Shown piece by piece: positions 18,398 through 26,966 of a stretch of 64,000 nt of DNA (its first letter is position 1; the number at the start of each line of letters is the position of its first letter). The stretch spans positions 186,001-250,000 of the forward strand of contig NZ_JAKOGG010000002.1 of assembly GCF_022321485.1 (NCBI RefSeq), given 5' to 3'. The position numbers and the translations under genes were made by a program. Below the pieces are notes generated by a model, which saw only the letters and a program-made list of their open reading frames with translations, did no database searches and was not told the origin of the DNA. The stretch is from Shewanella electrica. GTDB taxonomy: Bacteria; Pseudomonadota; Gammaproteobacteria; Enterobacterales; Shewanellaceae.

Positions 18398-20977
18398 TTA
18401 ATAGCGGTCATTTAAGTGTTCACAGCGGCCAAACTCGGCGCCTTTCTTAACAGCGGCCACCACTTGTTTCGGGAAGCTCAGTTCTTTGTTTACCCCGTTG
18501 TCGCACACATAGGCTTTGTCCATGTTTACGTCGAAGGTAATGGCTGCACCAGCCCAGCCGCCAAACAGTTTCGAACCATCAGCGCTCAAGCCAAACGGGT
18601 TGTCCATCACGCTCTGTGACGCTTCAACTACACCTTGTTTGCCAAAGAATTCGCCGGTGGTCATCCAGCCTAAACCTTCAACGTAGATGGCACCAGTAAA
18701 GCCACCAGACAGAATGCTACCCGCACGAGCTGTCATCATCGTCAGGTCATCGTTGGCATCCATTAGGGTGACACGTGGTAAACCTACGCCATTCGCTACC
18801 AGCGAGTCGTGGTCATAACCGCGGTCACAGTAGTTGATACCTATGGCGTTGTAAGCCTGAATATCGTCACACCAACGCAGGCCACCAAGATCACGTAGCT
18901 GGTCCGTATGGGTATCCCACACTTGCACGCCTTTAGATGGACGGCCGCGAACAGTGAGATCCAACGCGCCAAATGCCACATAACGACCATCGCTAGAGAT
19001 AACGGAACCATCTGTCGCACCAAACTCTGCATCGATATCACGGAATTTGCCATTCACCCACGCTACTTGGCCGTTGCCGTTCATCATGCCTGTCACGGTG
19101 GTACCGTTGCCAGCAATACGGTCGGCACGTACCCAAGGTACATTGCGTAAACCAGTCAGGTCGAGATACTCCAATTGGCCGTTGCGCCAGATGACTGGCA
19201 GGCCATCACTTGCGCCGCCTGCGCCCTCGGCACAGATGAGTTCATCACTATTTCTTGGCTTGCGCACCGTGCCAGCAATCACTTTGCCGTCGTCAGAGAT
19301 ATCCCATACGGACGCTGATGACTTACCTGCATCTGAATCAATGGTACAAGTGCCATTACTTGGATCGGGCAGTGGGGTGATCTTGTTAGAGCGAATATCC
19401 CATACTGCAGGCGTCGCTACACCGTCACCGTTAAAGTCGGCCACTCCAGCCGCTTTGGTGGCCGTTTTGTCCATTGCCGGGTTGGCGGCTTGCAACATGG
19501 CGTAACCCGCGGCATTCGCGATGGTGACAAAAGGTACTTTCTTGGTGGAATCATACAAGAAGATGCTACCGCCTTGAGTGGTACCCAAGGCACGTTGGCC
19601 ATTTTTAGCATGATCTTGTACGTACGCTTGCACTAATGGTGTGTACTTTATGCCATCTTGATAGCCATTGAAGTACATATCAACTTGTTGCGTCACGCCG
19701 GCTTGCGCCACAATTGGCGTGATAGCACAGGCATCATCGGTCGCTGGGTTGCTGCTCTCGTCTTCGTTCCAGTATTCGGCTTCAGACAGAATTGCTGTCG
19801 GCGTGGTTGGGTAACCACCGGCAACAATTCGCTCCATATAAAGCGCATAGCGGCCGCCCGGCGTTAAACCGTGGATAGTGAATTTACCGTCAGGGCCTAT
19901 CAAGCCTTGTGTTTGGTTGCCTGACTGTTGGGTGATTACGTCATACAGCGGGTTATCTAAGTTACGCGCCACCATGTTGATACCGGAATATTCAATACCG
20001 TTTTTGGTGTACAGCGTGCCACTGATTGTGCCAGTGCTGCTAAGGTAATCGGCGGTTGGATAGAGGTCTGAAATATTGACGATGTCGTCACGCACGTTGA
20101 CCGATGCTTGCTCGCGGCCACCTTCACCTAACACGTTAATAAACGGGAACATGGTCTCAACACTGCTCAGTGGCAGATTGGCTGAGCTGGTGTACTTAGT
20201 GGTGCCTTCGCAGCCCGGTACGCCGTCGTACATTGGCTGATAACCTCGGGCGAAGTAGGCAATCTGGCCGTTGGCTTGTGAGTGTGACATGTTGATGGCG
20301 TGGCCAAATTCGTGGGTGAATACGCCATTAACCATTGCACCGTCAGTGTCTTCAACAGACACATACCAGCCACTCATGGTCGCGGTGGCTTCGACAATTT
20401 CACCAGTGGCTTCATCAGCCCATTCTGGGAAGGCGATACCCAATACTTGGTCACGTGGTACGCCAAAGTATTGTTCCAAGATCTGACCATCGGTGTCGTA
20501 GTTTACCCAGAAACCATAGCCGTTTTCGGCATAGATGATCTGCTCAGCGTTGCTGCCGTTGACATCTGCGATACCGGCTTTTTCTTCGATAGTGCCTTGA
20601 ATGGTCATCTCAAAAGTAGAGGTTTCCACGGCTGACCATTGATGAATGGCATTGGCGGTGACTGCGTCTGCTTGGTCGACGGTCAAGAAGGTATAGTCGC
20701 GATCTAGCGTGGTGTATTTCGGCAATACAGAGCCGTCTGGCAGGGTGATATCTAAATTAAAGGTGGTGCCTTTTTCCAACACGCTAAAGCTTTTCACCGG
20801 GTTGCCGTGGGCGTCCATGATCACTGGACCACCATCGGTATAAACCGGAATCGGTCCTTTGCTGGTGTCCCACTTGTATGGCTTCATGGTTGGTTCGTGA
20901 ATGTATAAAGGGCCACCGGCCAATGCGCCCGTGCTGATAGTGGCTAATAAGGCGGCCGCGATACGTGAAAATTTCAT
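18398..20977 (-). CDS. Exported metzincin-like zinc metallopeptidase with C-terminal repeat domain
   Basis: 859 residues with a signal peptide (cleavage after GALA, residue 20). Residues about 25-300 look like a metzincin catalytic domain: zinc motif HEFGHAINMSH (His222, Glu223, His226, His232) and a candidate Met-turn VETMFPF (Met276). A carboxypeptidase-regulatory-like beta domain follows (about 315-440). The C-terminal region (about 540-830) has VWDISDDGKVIAG-type repeats suggesting a propeller. The gene overlaps the upstream exported protein by one base (TAATG), so the two are translationally coupled. I recognise the fold signature but no named family for the whole architecture. Substrate and surface location are unknown. 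Confidence 0.75.
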   Translation of the reverse strand: MKFSRIAAALLATISTGALAGGPLYIHEPTMKPYKWDTSKGPIPVYTDGGPVIMDAHGNPVKSFSVLEKGTTFNLDITLPDGSVLPKYTTLDRDYTFLTVDQADAVTANAIHQWSAVETSTFEMTIQGTIEEKAGIADVNGSNAEQIIYAENGYGFWVNYDTDGQILEQYFGVPRDQVLGIAFPEWADEATGEIVEATATMSGWYVSVEDTDGAMVNGVFTHEFGHAINMSHSQANGQIAYFARGYQPMYDGVPGCEGTTKYTSSANLPLSSVETMFPFINVLGEGGREQASVNVRDDIVNISDLYPTADYLSSTGTISGTLYTKNGIEYSGINMVARNLDNPLYDVITQQSGNQTQGLIGPDGKFTIHGLTPGGRYALYMERIVAGGYPTTPTAILSEAEYWNEDESSNPATDDACAITPIVAQAGVTQQVDMYFNGYQDGIKYTPLVQAYVQDHAKNGQRALGTTQGGSIFLYDSTKKVPFVTIANAAGYAMLQAANPAMDKTATKAAGVADFNGDGVATPAVWDIRSNKITPLPDPSNGTCTIDSDAGKSSASVWDISDDGKVIAGTVRKPRNSDELICAEGAGGASDGLPVIWRNGQLEYLDLTGLRNVPWVRADRIAGNGTTVTGMMNGNGQVAWVNGKFRDIDAEFGATDGSVISSDGRYVAFGALDLTVRGRPSKGVQVWDTHTDQLRDLGGLRWCDDIQAYNAIGINYCDRGYDHDSLVANGVGLPRVTLMDANDDLTMMTARAGSILSGGFTGAIYVEGLGWMTTGEFFGKQGVVEASQSVMDNPFGLSADGSKLFGGWAGAAITFDVNMDKAYVCDNGVNKELSFPKQVVAAVKKGAEFGRCEHLNDRY

Positions 20978-21588
20978 TATTTGGCCTCCACTAACTTAAC
21001 GACTAATCCCATAAAGCTCGACAGTTCGACAGCTGTAGGATTGGTCATCATATTGCGGTCTTCATCGGCTAAATCGACGTTATTCATGTTGTCGAACAGG
21101 CCACTGTTACCTAAATCGTTGGCGACTTTGCCGTTAGTGACATTGAATTTTCCTTGCTCTAACCCCACGGTAGAACGCAAGCCACCGCCAAAGTCAGGGT
21201 TCATGAACGCCACCACTTGCTCGCCTGCATGCCATTTAGCAAAGCCTTCTGGCGATACGCCGAGGTACACCTTGCCGTTACCCATTGAGCGTGGCTTTAA
21301 CAGACCAAATTGACGGAAGGTGTATACGCTGCCTTGCTCTAATTTACCTTTGGCATCCATAGATACTCGAATGGTGACTTCGGTGTAGGGGCGGTTGCGG
21401 CCGTCAAAACCATCGGTCACAGAAAGCACTTCACCGGCAATGATGCTGGAGGAGGCGGTAACCATTTGTTGTAGATTTTGTGGCAGATGTTTTTGCGCCA
21501 TTGCTGTTGGCGTCACGGCGATACTGGCGCCGATTGCCGCGAGCGCAAGTAGTCGGGATGACCAGGCTCTCATTATTCTATCCTTCAT
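20977..21588 (-). CDS. Small exported protein of unknown function, operon partner of the metzincin-like peptidase
   Basis: 203 residues with a basic N-terminus, a hydrophobic segment and probable cleavage after AMA (about 31). The mature part has an alternating beta pattern with SSSIIAGEVLSV, YTEVTIRV and VYTFRQFG segments. There is no catalytic motif that I recognise and no Cys. It is the first gene of a two-gene operon and its stop codon overlaps the peptidase start. An inhibitor, chaperone or partner role for the peptidase is a guess from this coupling only. Confidence 0.6.
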   Translation of the reverse strand: MKDRIMRAWSSRLLALAAIGASIAVTPTAMAQKHLPQNLQQMVTASSSIIAGEVLSVTDGFDGRNRPYTEVTIRVSMDAKGKLEQGSVYTFRQFGLLKPRSMGNGKVYLGVSPEGFAKWHAGEQVVAFMNPDFGGGLRSTVGLEQGKFNVTNGKVANDLGNSGLFDNMNNVDLADEDRNMMTNPTAVELSSFMGLVVKLVEAK

Positions 21589-21614
21589 GTTTGAGTGAGT
21601 TGTTGTTATTTGGC

Positions 21615-21645
21615 ACTCGATAAAATGCTAGAAGTGTTATCGAGT
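21615..21645. promoter_or_regulatory. Inverted repeat upstream of the metzincin operon
   Basis: Perfect 9-bp arms ACTCGATAA (21615-21623) and TTATCGAGT (21637-21645) separated by 13 bp, centre to centre 22 bp or two helical turns. They lie 27-57 nt before the first gene and within the divergent intergenic region shared with the mipA-like gene. This is suited to a dimeric regulator or a leader hairpin. Confidence 0.5.
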
Positions 21646-21815
21646 TGTTATAAAAATAACCACGAGTGCTCAGTTCAGGTCACGAAGTATCCGGTAGCGA
21701 ATTGTAGTGATATGTAGCATTTTGTATCATTTGACCGCTGTGATAGCGCTTTCAAGTTTACATGCTGATAACTTACTGGCGGGTGATGAATTTTTAGCAA
21801 ACAAGGTATTGCTGC

Positions 21816-22658
21816 ATGAGATGTCTGCGGACATGGTGTTTGGCTGGATTGTTATTGCCGCTGTCGGTGTACGCCGAAGTTGCGGGCGATAAGCATGATC
21901 ATGTTGCCGTTGATGATTGGGGGTTCGACTTAGCCTTAGGCTATGCCGCGATTGAAACCCCGTTGCGCCAGCGTGATAGCTTTGAAAGTTTTGTTTTACC
22001 GCAGTGGTATTACTACGGCGAGCGCTTCTATATTGAAAACCTGCAACTCGGTTACACCTTGCTCGAAACCGACACTTTTATCATCGATGTTGTCGGTTAC
22101 CTCAATGATGACGGCCTGCTATTCAACACCGATAAGCAACGGCTAAATTATCTCGATATCAGCAAATACATTCCCAATGTTGGCTTTCCGTTGCAAGGCA
22201 AAATGGATCTGCGCGACATTAAACGAGATTTGAGCTACATGGCGGGGGTGGAATTTACCGCCATCACCCCATTTGCCGACTTGTCGTGGCGTGCGGCGCG
22301 AGATATTACCGAGGGCAATGGTGGCATTGAATATCGCTTAGCGGCTAAACAGCGCTATACGTTTAATCGGTTAAAGCTGTTTTGGGAAGCGGGCGCAGTG
22401 ATGAAAAACGCCGAGCTAAATAACTATTATTACGGTCTACGTAGCGAGGAATCTGGGCGACGGCGTGATGTATTAGTGACCGACCGCTCACTTAATAACT
22501 ATTACTTACAACTCGCGGCCACTTATCAGTTAACATCGGATCTCTCGTGGGTGGTGTCAGTTAACCAAACATGGATAAATCATCAGTTGTTGGATAGTCC
22601 GCTGCTGGAGAAGGATAACTATCTCAGCGGTTTTATTGGGTTCAATCTGCACTTTTGA
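21816..22658 (+). CDS. MipA/OmpV-family outer-membrane protein
   Basis: 280 residues with a signal peptide (cleavage near VYA, about 20), then a beta-rich sequence of alternating hydrophobic/aromatic strands. The conserved FVLPQWYYYGERFYIENLQLG opening is typical of MipA/OmpV, and the C-terminus ends in aromatic Phe (GFNLHF) as outer-membrane barrels do. The start has an AAGG site. It is the first gene of a four-gene unit with DUF3019, a response regulator and a kinase. The barrel may be an output of the two-component system. Individual MipA-like proteins have diverse roles, so none is assigned. Confidence 0.82.
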   Translation: MRCLRTWCLAGLLLPLSVYAEVAGDKHDHVAVDDWGFDLALGYAAIETPLRQRDSFESFVLPQWYYYGERFYIENLQLGYTLLETDTFIIDVVGYLNDDGLLFNTDKQRLNYLDISKYIPNVGFPLQGKMDLRDIKRDLSYMAGVEFTAITPFADLSWRAARDITEGNGGIEYRLAAKQRYTFNRLKLFWEAGAVMKNAELNNYYYGLRSEESGRRRDVLVTDRSLNNYYLQLAATYQLTSDLSWVVSVNQTWINHQLLDSPLLEKDNYLSGFIGFNLHF

Positions 22659-22659
22659 T

Positions 22660-23031
22660 ATGAAAACGTCCCAGCTCATCGTCATCCTCATGTTATTGCT
22701 TGCGCCTCAACTGGCGGCGCAACCAGAGCTGAACCTGTTACCGCAAACCTGCATTTTAGACGACAGCGGCGTCTGCCATACTCAATTACAACTTTCCTTT
22801 TACGATACGGCCGCCCCAGCGATTTGTGTGGTGATCCCCGGCGCCTCGGTGCGTCAGTGTTACCCCGCGGCCGAGCAGCAGCAAATCAGTTTAACTATCA
22901 CCACTCGGCAAGCGCTCAATGTCGAGATTATCGACGCCAATAGCGGCGAACAGCTGGCTACCGCAGCAATGACCTTAGCCACCTATAGTCCGCCCACTCG
23001 CAAGCGCCGACGCTTTTCTTGGAGTTACTAA
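22660..23031 (+). CDS. DUF3019 family exported protein
   Basis: 123 residues with a signal peptide (cleavage near LAAQ, about 19-20). The mature domain has four Cys spaced as two likely disulfides (TCILDDSGVC and AICVVIPGASVRQC). The tail is strongly basic (RKRRRF). The ATG at 22660 lies one nucleotide after the mipA-like stop, and its own stop overlaps the next gene's start. DUF3019 genes commonly accompany this type of two-component system. A periplasmic ligand or signal-modulating role is inference. Confidence 0.78.
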   Translation: MKTSQLIVILMLLLAPQLAAQPELNLLPQTCILDDSGVCHTQLQLSFYDTAAPAICVVIPGASVRQCYPAAEQQQISLTITTRQALNVEIIDANSGEQLATAAMTLATYSPPTRKRRRFSWSY

Positions 23032-23732
23032 TGGTCAAGCTACAGAACAAGCGCCTATTGCTGATCGAAGATGATTTACCACTGGCGGAACTGATTGCCG
23101 ATTTTCTGTCAGAGCAGGGCATTCGTGTGTGGCATGCGGTCAATGGCGCGCAAGCGTTGCAGTATGCCCGCCAGCATCCGTTTGATTTGGTCATTTGCGA
23201 TTTAATGCTGCCCGATACCCACGGTTTTATGCTAGCCGAGCGGTTGCAGGCCGTTTGCGCCACACCGCTAATGTTTCTTACCGCGGTAGGTGACGATCTC
23301 ACCCATGTGCAAGCGCTCGATACCGGCGCGGTGGATTTCATCAATAAGCCGGTAAAACCGCAGATCCTGCTGGCGCGGATTAAAACCTGCTTGCGTCATT
23401 CGCGGCGTAGCGATGATAACGCGATGGCGCAACTGGGCGACTATCAGTTTGATGAGCGTTCTAAGTCGCTCAGTGTTAATGGCAAAGCGGTGCCGCTGAC
23501 TAATCAAGAGTTCGATATTTTGTGGTTGTTCATCAAAAATCCCGAACAGCCAGTCAGCCGCGATCACATGTTTGAGCAGATTGTGGGGCGTCCGTATGAC
23601 GGTACTGACCGTGCGGCGGATTTGAAAGTCTGCCGCTTGCGTAAAAAATTGGAAGCTTGTGGCTGTGGTGATATTCGCATCAGCACACTACGGGGACAGG
23701 GATATATTTTAACGTTGGTACAAGATGCATAA
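23031..23732 (+). CDS. OmpR/PhoB-family response regulator
   Basis: 233 residues. The N-terminal receiver has the acidic pair EDD (about 14-16), phospho-acceptor Asp in VICDLMLPD (about 57) and the Thr/Lys switch residues (FLTAVGD, NKPVKP). The C-terminal winged-helix DNA-binding domain (about 135-230) includes the VCRLRKKLEACG recognition-helix region. The ATG at 23031 overlaps the DUF3019 stop (TAATG) and is preceded by GGAG. It overlaps the kinase gene by 8 nt, so the two are a cognate pair. Its targets probably include its own operon. Confidence 0.92.
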   Translation: MVKLQNKRLLLIEDDLPLAELIADFLSEQGIRVWHAVNGAQALQYARQHPFDLVICDLMLPDTHGFMLAERLQAVCATPLMFLTAVGDDLTHVQALDTGAVDFINKPVKPQILLARIKTCLRHSRRSDDNAMAQLGDYQFDERSKSLSVNGKAVPLTNQEFDILWLFIKNPEQPVSRDHMFEQIVGRPYDGTDRAADLKVCRLRKKLEACGCGDIRISTLRGQGYILTLVQDA

Positions 23733-24945
23733 GCAATTTTTACGGGTTTACTTACTGCTGATTGTTAGTGTTATCGGCCTGCTGGTGGGCTTTGGCAAGC
23801 TGTTTGAAACGCTAGTGGCACCGCAAGATAGTTACCAAGTGGCGGTGCGAGAACTGTTTGACCAAGCCAGTTTAACTTCGCAGCCATCGTTAGTGACGAC
23901 CTTGCCGCGTGAAGCGGTGCAGTTTCCGCAGGCAATTGCCGAGCAGTTGCGCCAAGGTAATACGGTGGCAGTGAAATTAGCAGATGAGCGACTGACCTAT
24001 TATCGGCTTGATGGTGAAATCTTACTGGCGTTAGGGCCGCTGCATGATGATAGTTCGCTGTGGGCCGAAACTGAACACCATTTTACAGCGATTTTCTACA
24101 CCGCCTTGGCTTTGCTGCTGTTACTGCTGCTGTATCCGATTGCCCGCGATCTGCTGCGGGTGCAGCGGGCGGCGATGCTGTTCGCCGAGCAGCCGCAACG
24201 ACTCACCATAGATGTGAAACCGACATCGAGTGTCTATCCGCTAGCACACACACTGGAAACCATGTCGGTGCGCCATATGGAGTCTGAGGCACTGCAAAAA
24301 GATTTGGCCAATATTGTGGCGCATGAGGTGCGCACCCCGCTGGCACGTATGGAGTTTGTGTTGCAATCCATCGAGAGCCATATCGACGGCAAATACGCAT
24401 TGCGGCTGCAAAAAGATATTGATGAGATTAATAGCTTAGTGGAGGACTATCTCGCCTTTGCGCGGGAGCAATACCAGCAACCGGAGATCAATTTACAACG
24501 GCTTCCGGCATCCACGTTAGCGGCACAACTCAAAGATAAATTCGCCGTGTACCAATCACGTATCAATATCAGTTTTGATGTCGATGAGCAGTCATGTGTT
24601 TACGACTTACAACTGCTGCAAGTGGCGGTGCAAAACCTGCTGACTAACGCGTTGCGTTATGCCAAACAACGCATTCACTTGCGTTGGAGTATTAACGACT
24701 ATGAATGCCGCATTATGGTCAGTGATGATGGTGTTGGGCTGAAAGATAAACATCAAGCGCTGAAACAAGCATTCGCGCGCGGTGACACCGGTGGTGACAC
24801 CATGGGGTTTGGCTTGGGGTTATATATTTGCCATCAAATCGCGGTGCGGCACAGTGGTCAGCTAGAAATTAGCCGTTGTGAACATCTCGGCGGCGCCAGT
24901 TTTGAAATTCGCTGGCCGAATAAACTGCCGCTACCTACGGTGTGA
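23725..24945 (+). CDS. Sensor histidine kinase partnered with the OmpR-type regulator
   Basis: 406-residue inner-membrane kinase. Helices at about 8-28 and 120-142 frame a small periplasmic sensor of about 90 residues. A HAMP-like linker follows, then the H-box AHEVRTPLARME with His200, N-box LLTNALRYAK, G1 DDGVGLKDK and G2 GFGLGLYICHQI. All catalytic boxes are intact. It resembles RstB-type kinases in layout. The signal is unknown, but co-transcription with two envelope proteins suggests envelope or cation/peptide sensing. Confidence 0.92.
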   Translation: MHKQFLRVYLLLIVSVIGLLVGFGKLFETLVAPQDSYQVAVRELFDQASLTSQPSLVTTLPREAVQFPQAIAEQLRQGNTVAVKLADERLTYYRLDGEILLALGPLHDDSSLWAETEHHFTAIFYTALALLLLLLLYPIARDLLRVQRAAMLFAEQPQRLTIDVKPTSSVYPLAHTLETMSVRHMESEALQKDLANIVAHEVRTPLARMEFVLQSIESHIDGKYALRLQKDIDEINSLVEDYLAFAREQYQQPEINLQRLPASTLAAQLKDKFAVYQSRINISFDVDEQSCVYDLQLLQVAVQNLLTNALRYAKQRIHLRWSINDYECRIMVSDDGVGLKDKHQALKQAFARGDTGGDTMGFGLGLYICHQIAVRHSGQLEISRCEHLGGASFEIRWPNKLPLPTV

Positions 24946-24964
24946 TAGCGGCGCGGGGCAGGTT

Positions 24965-24989
24965 GCTCAGCGGTAAACACCCGCTGAGC
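24965..24989. terminator. Convergent hairpin after the histidine kinase
   Basis: Perfect 9-bp stem GCTCAGCGG (24965-24973) / CCGCTGAGC (24981-24989), loop 7 nt, between convergent genes. There is no T-run on either side, so it is a weak or factor-assisted terminator at best. Confidence 0.5.
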
Positions 24990-24995
24990 CAAGGC

Positions 24996-26642
24996 TTAAC
25001 GACACAATTGCGCCAATTTAGCTAGCAGATGCGTTTTGTCAGCGGCAATTTCCAGCTCTTCATTAAGCACATCTTTGAGGATCTGTTCTGTGGTCAATGG
25101 ATTCGCCAACACCACGCGAAACACGGTGACGGTCTGCCGTTGGTAACGTGCCGGCTGCAAGCGAGTACGTGACACAAACGACTTGCCTTGCTCACGCTGG
25201 CTTTTTTGAATGCTGCGGGTGAGGTCATCCAGCACCGCATTGATTTTGCTAACTTTATCCCAATCGTTGCTGGCAATCGCCTGCGTCAGTGCTTGCTGCG
25301 CATATGGCGGTGCATAACGATAGGTGAGCAAACACAGCTCAGGTTCGCTGATCAGCTCAAAATCAGGATGTTGTTTGATGACATCGGCGAAGTAACGCGC
25401 TTTTTGTAGCGAGTTATCGATCAGAATTTCATAACCTTGACGGCCGATAATCTGTAAGCAGGCGTGCACTAACATCGCCATCCCTGGGCGTGAACCCTCC
25501 AAGGTTTGGCTACCCAAATCTTTAGAACCACGCCGCAGAATATATTCAGCGTGATGCACAATCGCACGGGCCAATTCCGGATCGCGGAAAATCACCATGC
25601 CAGCGCCCATCGGCACATACATCTGTTTGTGTGCGTCAATGGTGACTGAGTCGGCGCGTTCGATGCCTTGCAGCAGTTGCCGCGCGGTATTCGACATCAA
25701 ACTGGCACCGCCCCAAGCGGCATCCACGTGGAAGTGGCAATCTAACTCGCTGGCTAAGTCGGCCAGTTTTGGCAGTGGATCGATGTTACCGGTTTCGGTG
25801 GTGCCAGCGACGCCGACAATCGCCATCACCCGCACACCACGTTGGTGCAGTTGCTGTGCGGTGCGGCGCATGGCATCGACATCAACACGGTTATTGGCGT
25901 CCGTCGGAATTGCCACAATGTTATTGCGGCCAATACCGAGTAGATCGGCGGCTTTGCCTAATGAATAGTGACCGCGTTCGGACACCAGAATGGCTAGGTC
26001 ATTCCAGCCGTAGTGGCGTAAGCCCGCCATCAACCCGTCGGCATTGATGCCAGCAAAGTTGCCATCGGCTTTTAACAAGCGGTTACGGGCAATCCACAAG
26101 GCGGTGATGTTAGCCACGGTACCGCCAGAGCAGAAGGCGCCTAATGAATGATCGGCGCTGTGCATCCAGTGTTGATAGAAGTCATGTGCTTGACCGTAGA
26201 TCAAGTGGTGCATCATGCCGAGCACTTGACGCTCCAGCGGCGTAAAGGCTTTTGAGGTTTCAATCTTGACCAAGTTTTGGTTCAAGCCCACCATCATTTT
26301 TGACAATGGCAGCACAAAGTAGGGCATGGCGGAGGTCATATGCCCAATAAAGCTTGGTGCCGCAGTGTGTACTGAGTGAGCCACTAAGCTTTGCATCATC
26401 TCTTCGGTGTAGTCGGAGACAAAGGTCGGCTCGTCGGGGATCTCAAAAGCGCAAAAATCTTCTTCGACTTCGTGAAGCGGTTTTTCCAACGCCACAATGC
26501 TTTGGCTTAAAAAACCTTCCAGATCTTCAGATAGCGCATGCTCAATTTTGCTCAGCGTCGATTCTGGTGCTTCTGGCACCGTAAAAATACGCAATAAGCT
26601 GGCTGCAGAGGCGGTTGCCTTTCGTGATTTACTGGCAGACAT
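24996..26642 (-). CDS. panP: Pyridoxal-phosphate-dependent aspartate 1-decarboxylase PanP
   Basis: About 548-residue group II PLP decarboxylase. Conserved features include GAFCSGGTVANITALW (about 210), the HVDAAWGG Asp that pairs with the PLP nitrogen, and the PLP lysine in TIDAHKQMYVPMG (about 360). The SLLRIFTVPEAPESTL N-terminus is typical of the PanP family of Vibrio and Shewanella, which makes beta-alanine from aspartate in bacteria lacking PanD. Older annotations call such genes glutamate decarboxylase. The ATG at 26640-26642 is chosen. A longer frame from 26762 adds a Cys-rich stretch foreign to the family. Single gene. Confidence 0.8.
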   Translation of the reverse strand: MSASKSRKATASAASLLRIFTVPEAPESTLSKIEHALSEDLEGFLSQSIVALEKPLHEVEEDFCAFEIPDEPTFVSDYTEEMMQSLVAHSVHTAAPSFIGHMTSAMPYFVLPLSKMMVGLNQNLVKIETSKAFTPLERQVLGMMHHLIYGQAHDFYQHWMHSADHSLGAFCSGGTVANITALWIARNRLLKADGNFAGINADGLMAGLRHYGWNDLAILVSERGHYSLGKAADLLGIGRNNIVAIPTDANNRVDVDAMRRTAQQLHQRGVRVMAIVGVAGTTETGNIDPLPKLADLASELDCHFHVDAAWGGASLMSNTARQLLQGIERADSVTIDAHKQMYVPMGAGMVIFRDPELARAIVHHAEYILRRGSKDLGSQTLEGSRPGMAMLVHACLQIIGRQGYEILIDNSLQKARYFADVIKQHPDFELISEPELCLLTYRYAPPYAQQALTQAIASNDWDKVSKINAVLDDLTRSIQKSQREQGKSFVSRTRLQPARYQRQTVTVFRVVLANPLTTEQILKDVLNEELEIAADKTHLLAKLAQLCR

Positions 26643-26966
26643 GAATCGAACAGTTCTCGCAAATAGTGCCTGATATGCAGGCCTAAGAATGGTGGGACAC
26701 TTTACTGCAAGCCATTTATCCACACAAGCATCGCATAAGCAAGCCTTTGGGCTATCGACCAAAAAAACAGGCTGGCAACGGCTGACTGCAGCAAAAAGTC
26801 GACTAATGTCTAGCTGTGGGGGATTGCTAGTGGTTGATATTTGTTCAAGGCGAACATGGCGAGCAGATGAATGTAGCGAGAAACAATAAAGGCCAACAGC
26901 TTGCTTAAACTGTTGGCCTTTGAGCGTTGCCGTTAACTTACGTCAAACGGAATATTGTCTAGGGGA
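26643..26966. other. Gap between panP and the glycerate kinase gene
   Basis: 324 nt. The left part should hold the panP promoter, though no clear consensus was seen, and the right part holds the glxK terminator. Small open frames here lack ribosome sites and are not called. Confidence 0.5.
26888..26921 (-). terminator. Terminator of the glycerate operon
   Basis: Perfect 12-bp stem AAAGGCCAACAG (26888-26899) / CTGTTGGCCTTT (26910-26921) with a 10-nt loop. On the minus strand it continues into ATTGTTTC. It lies 46 nt after the glycerate kinase stop. Confidence 0.85.

Noticed and set aside
26643-26762. N-terminal extension of PanP with several Cys residues
   Set aside because: The family begins near the SLLRIFTVPEAP segment. 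The extension has no counterpart and an internal ATG is available.
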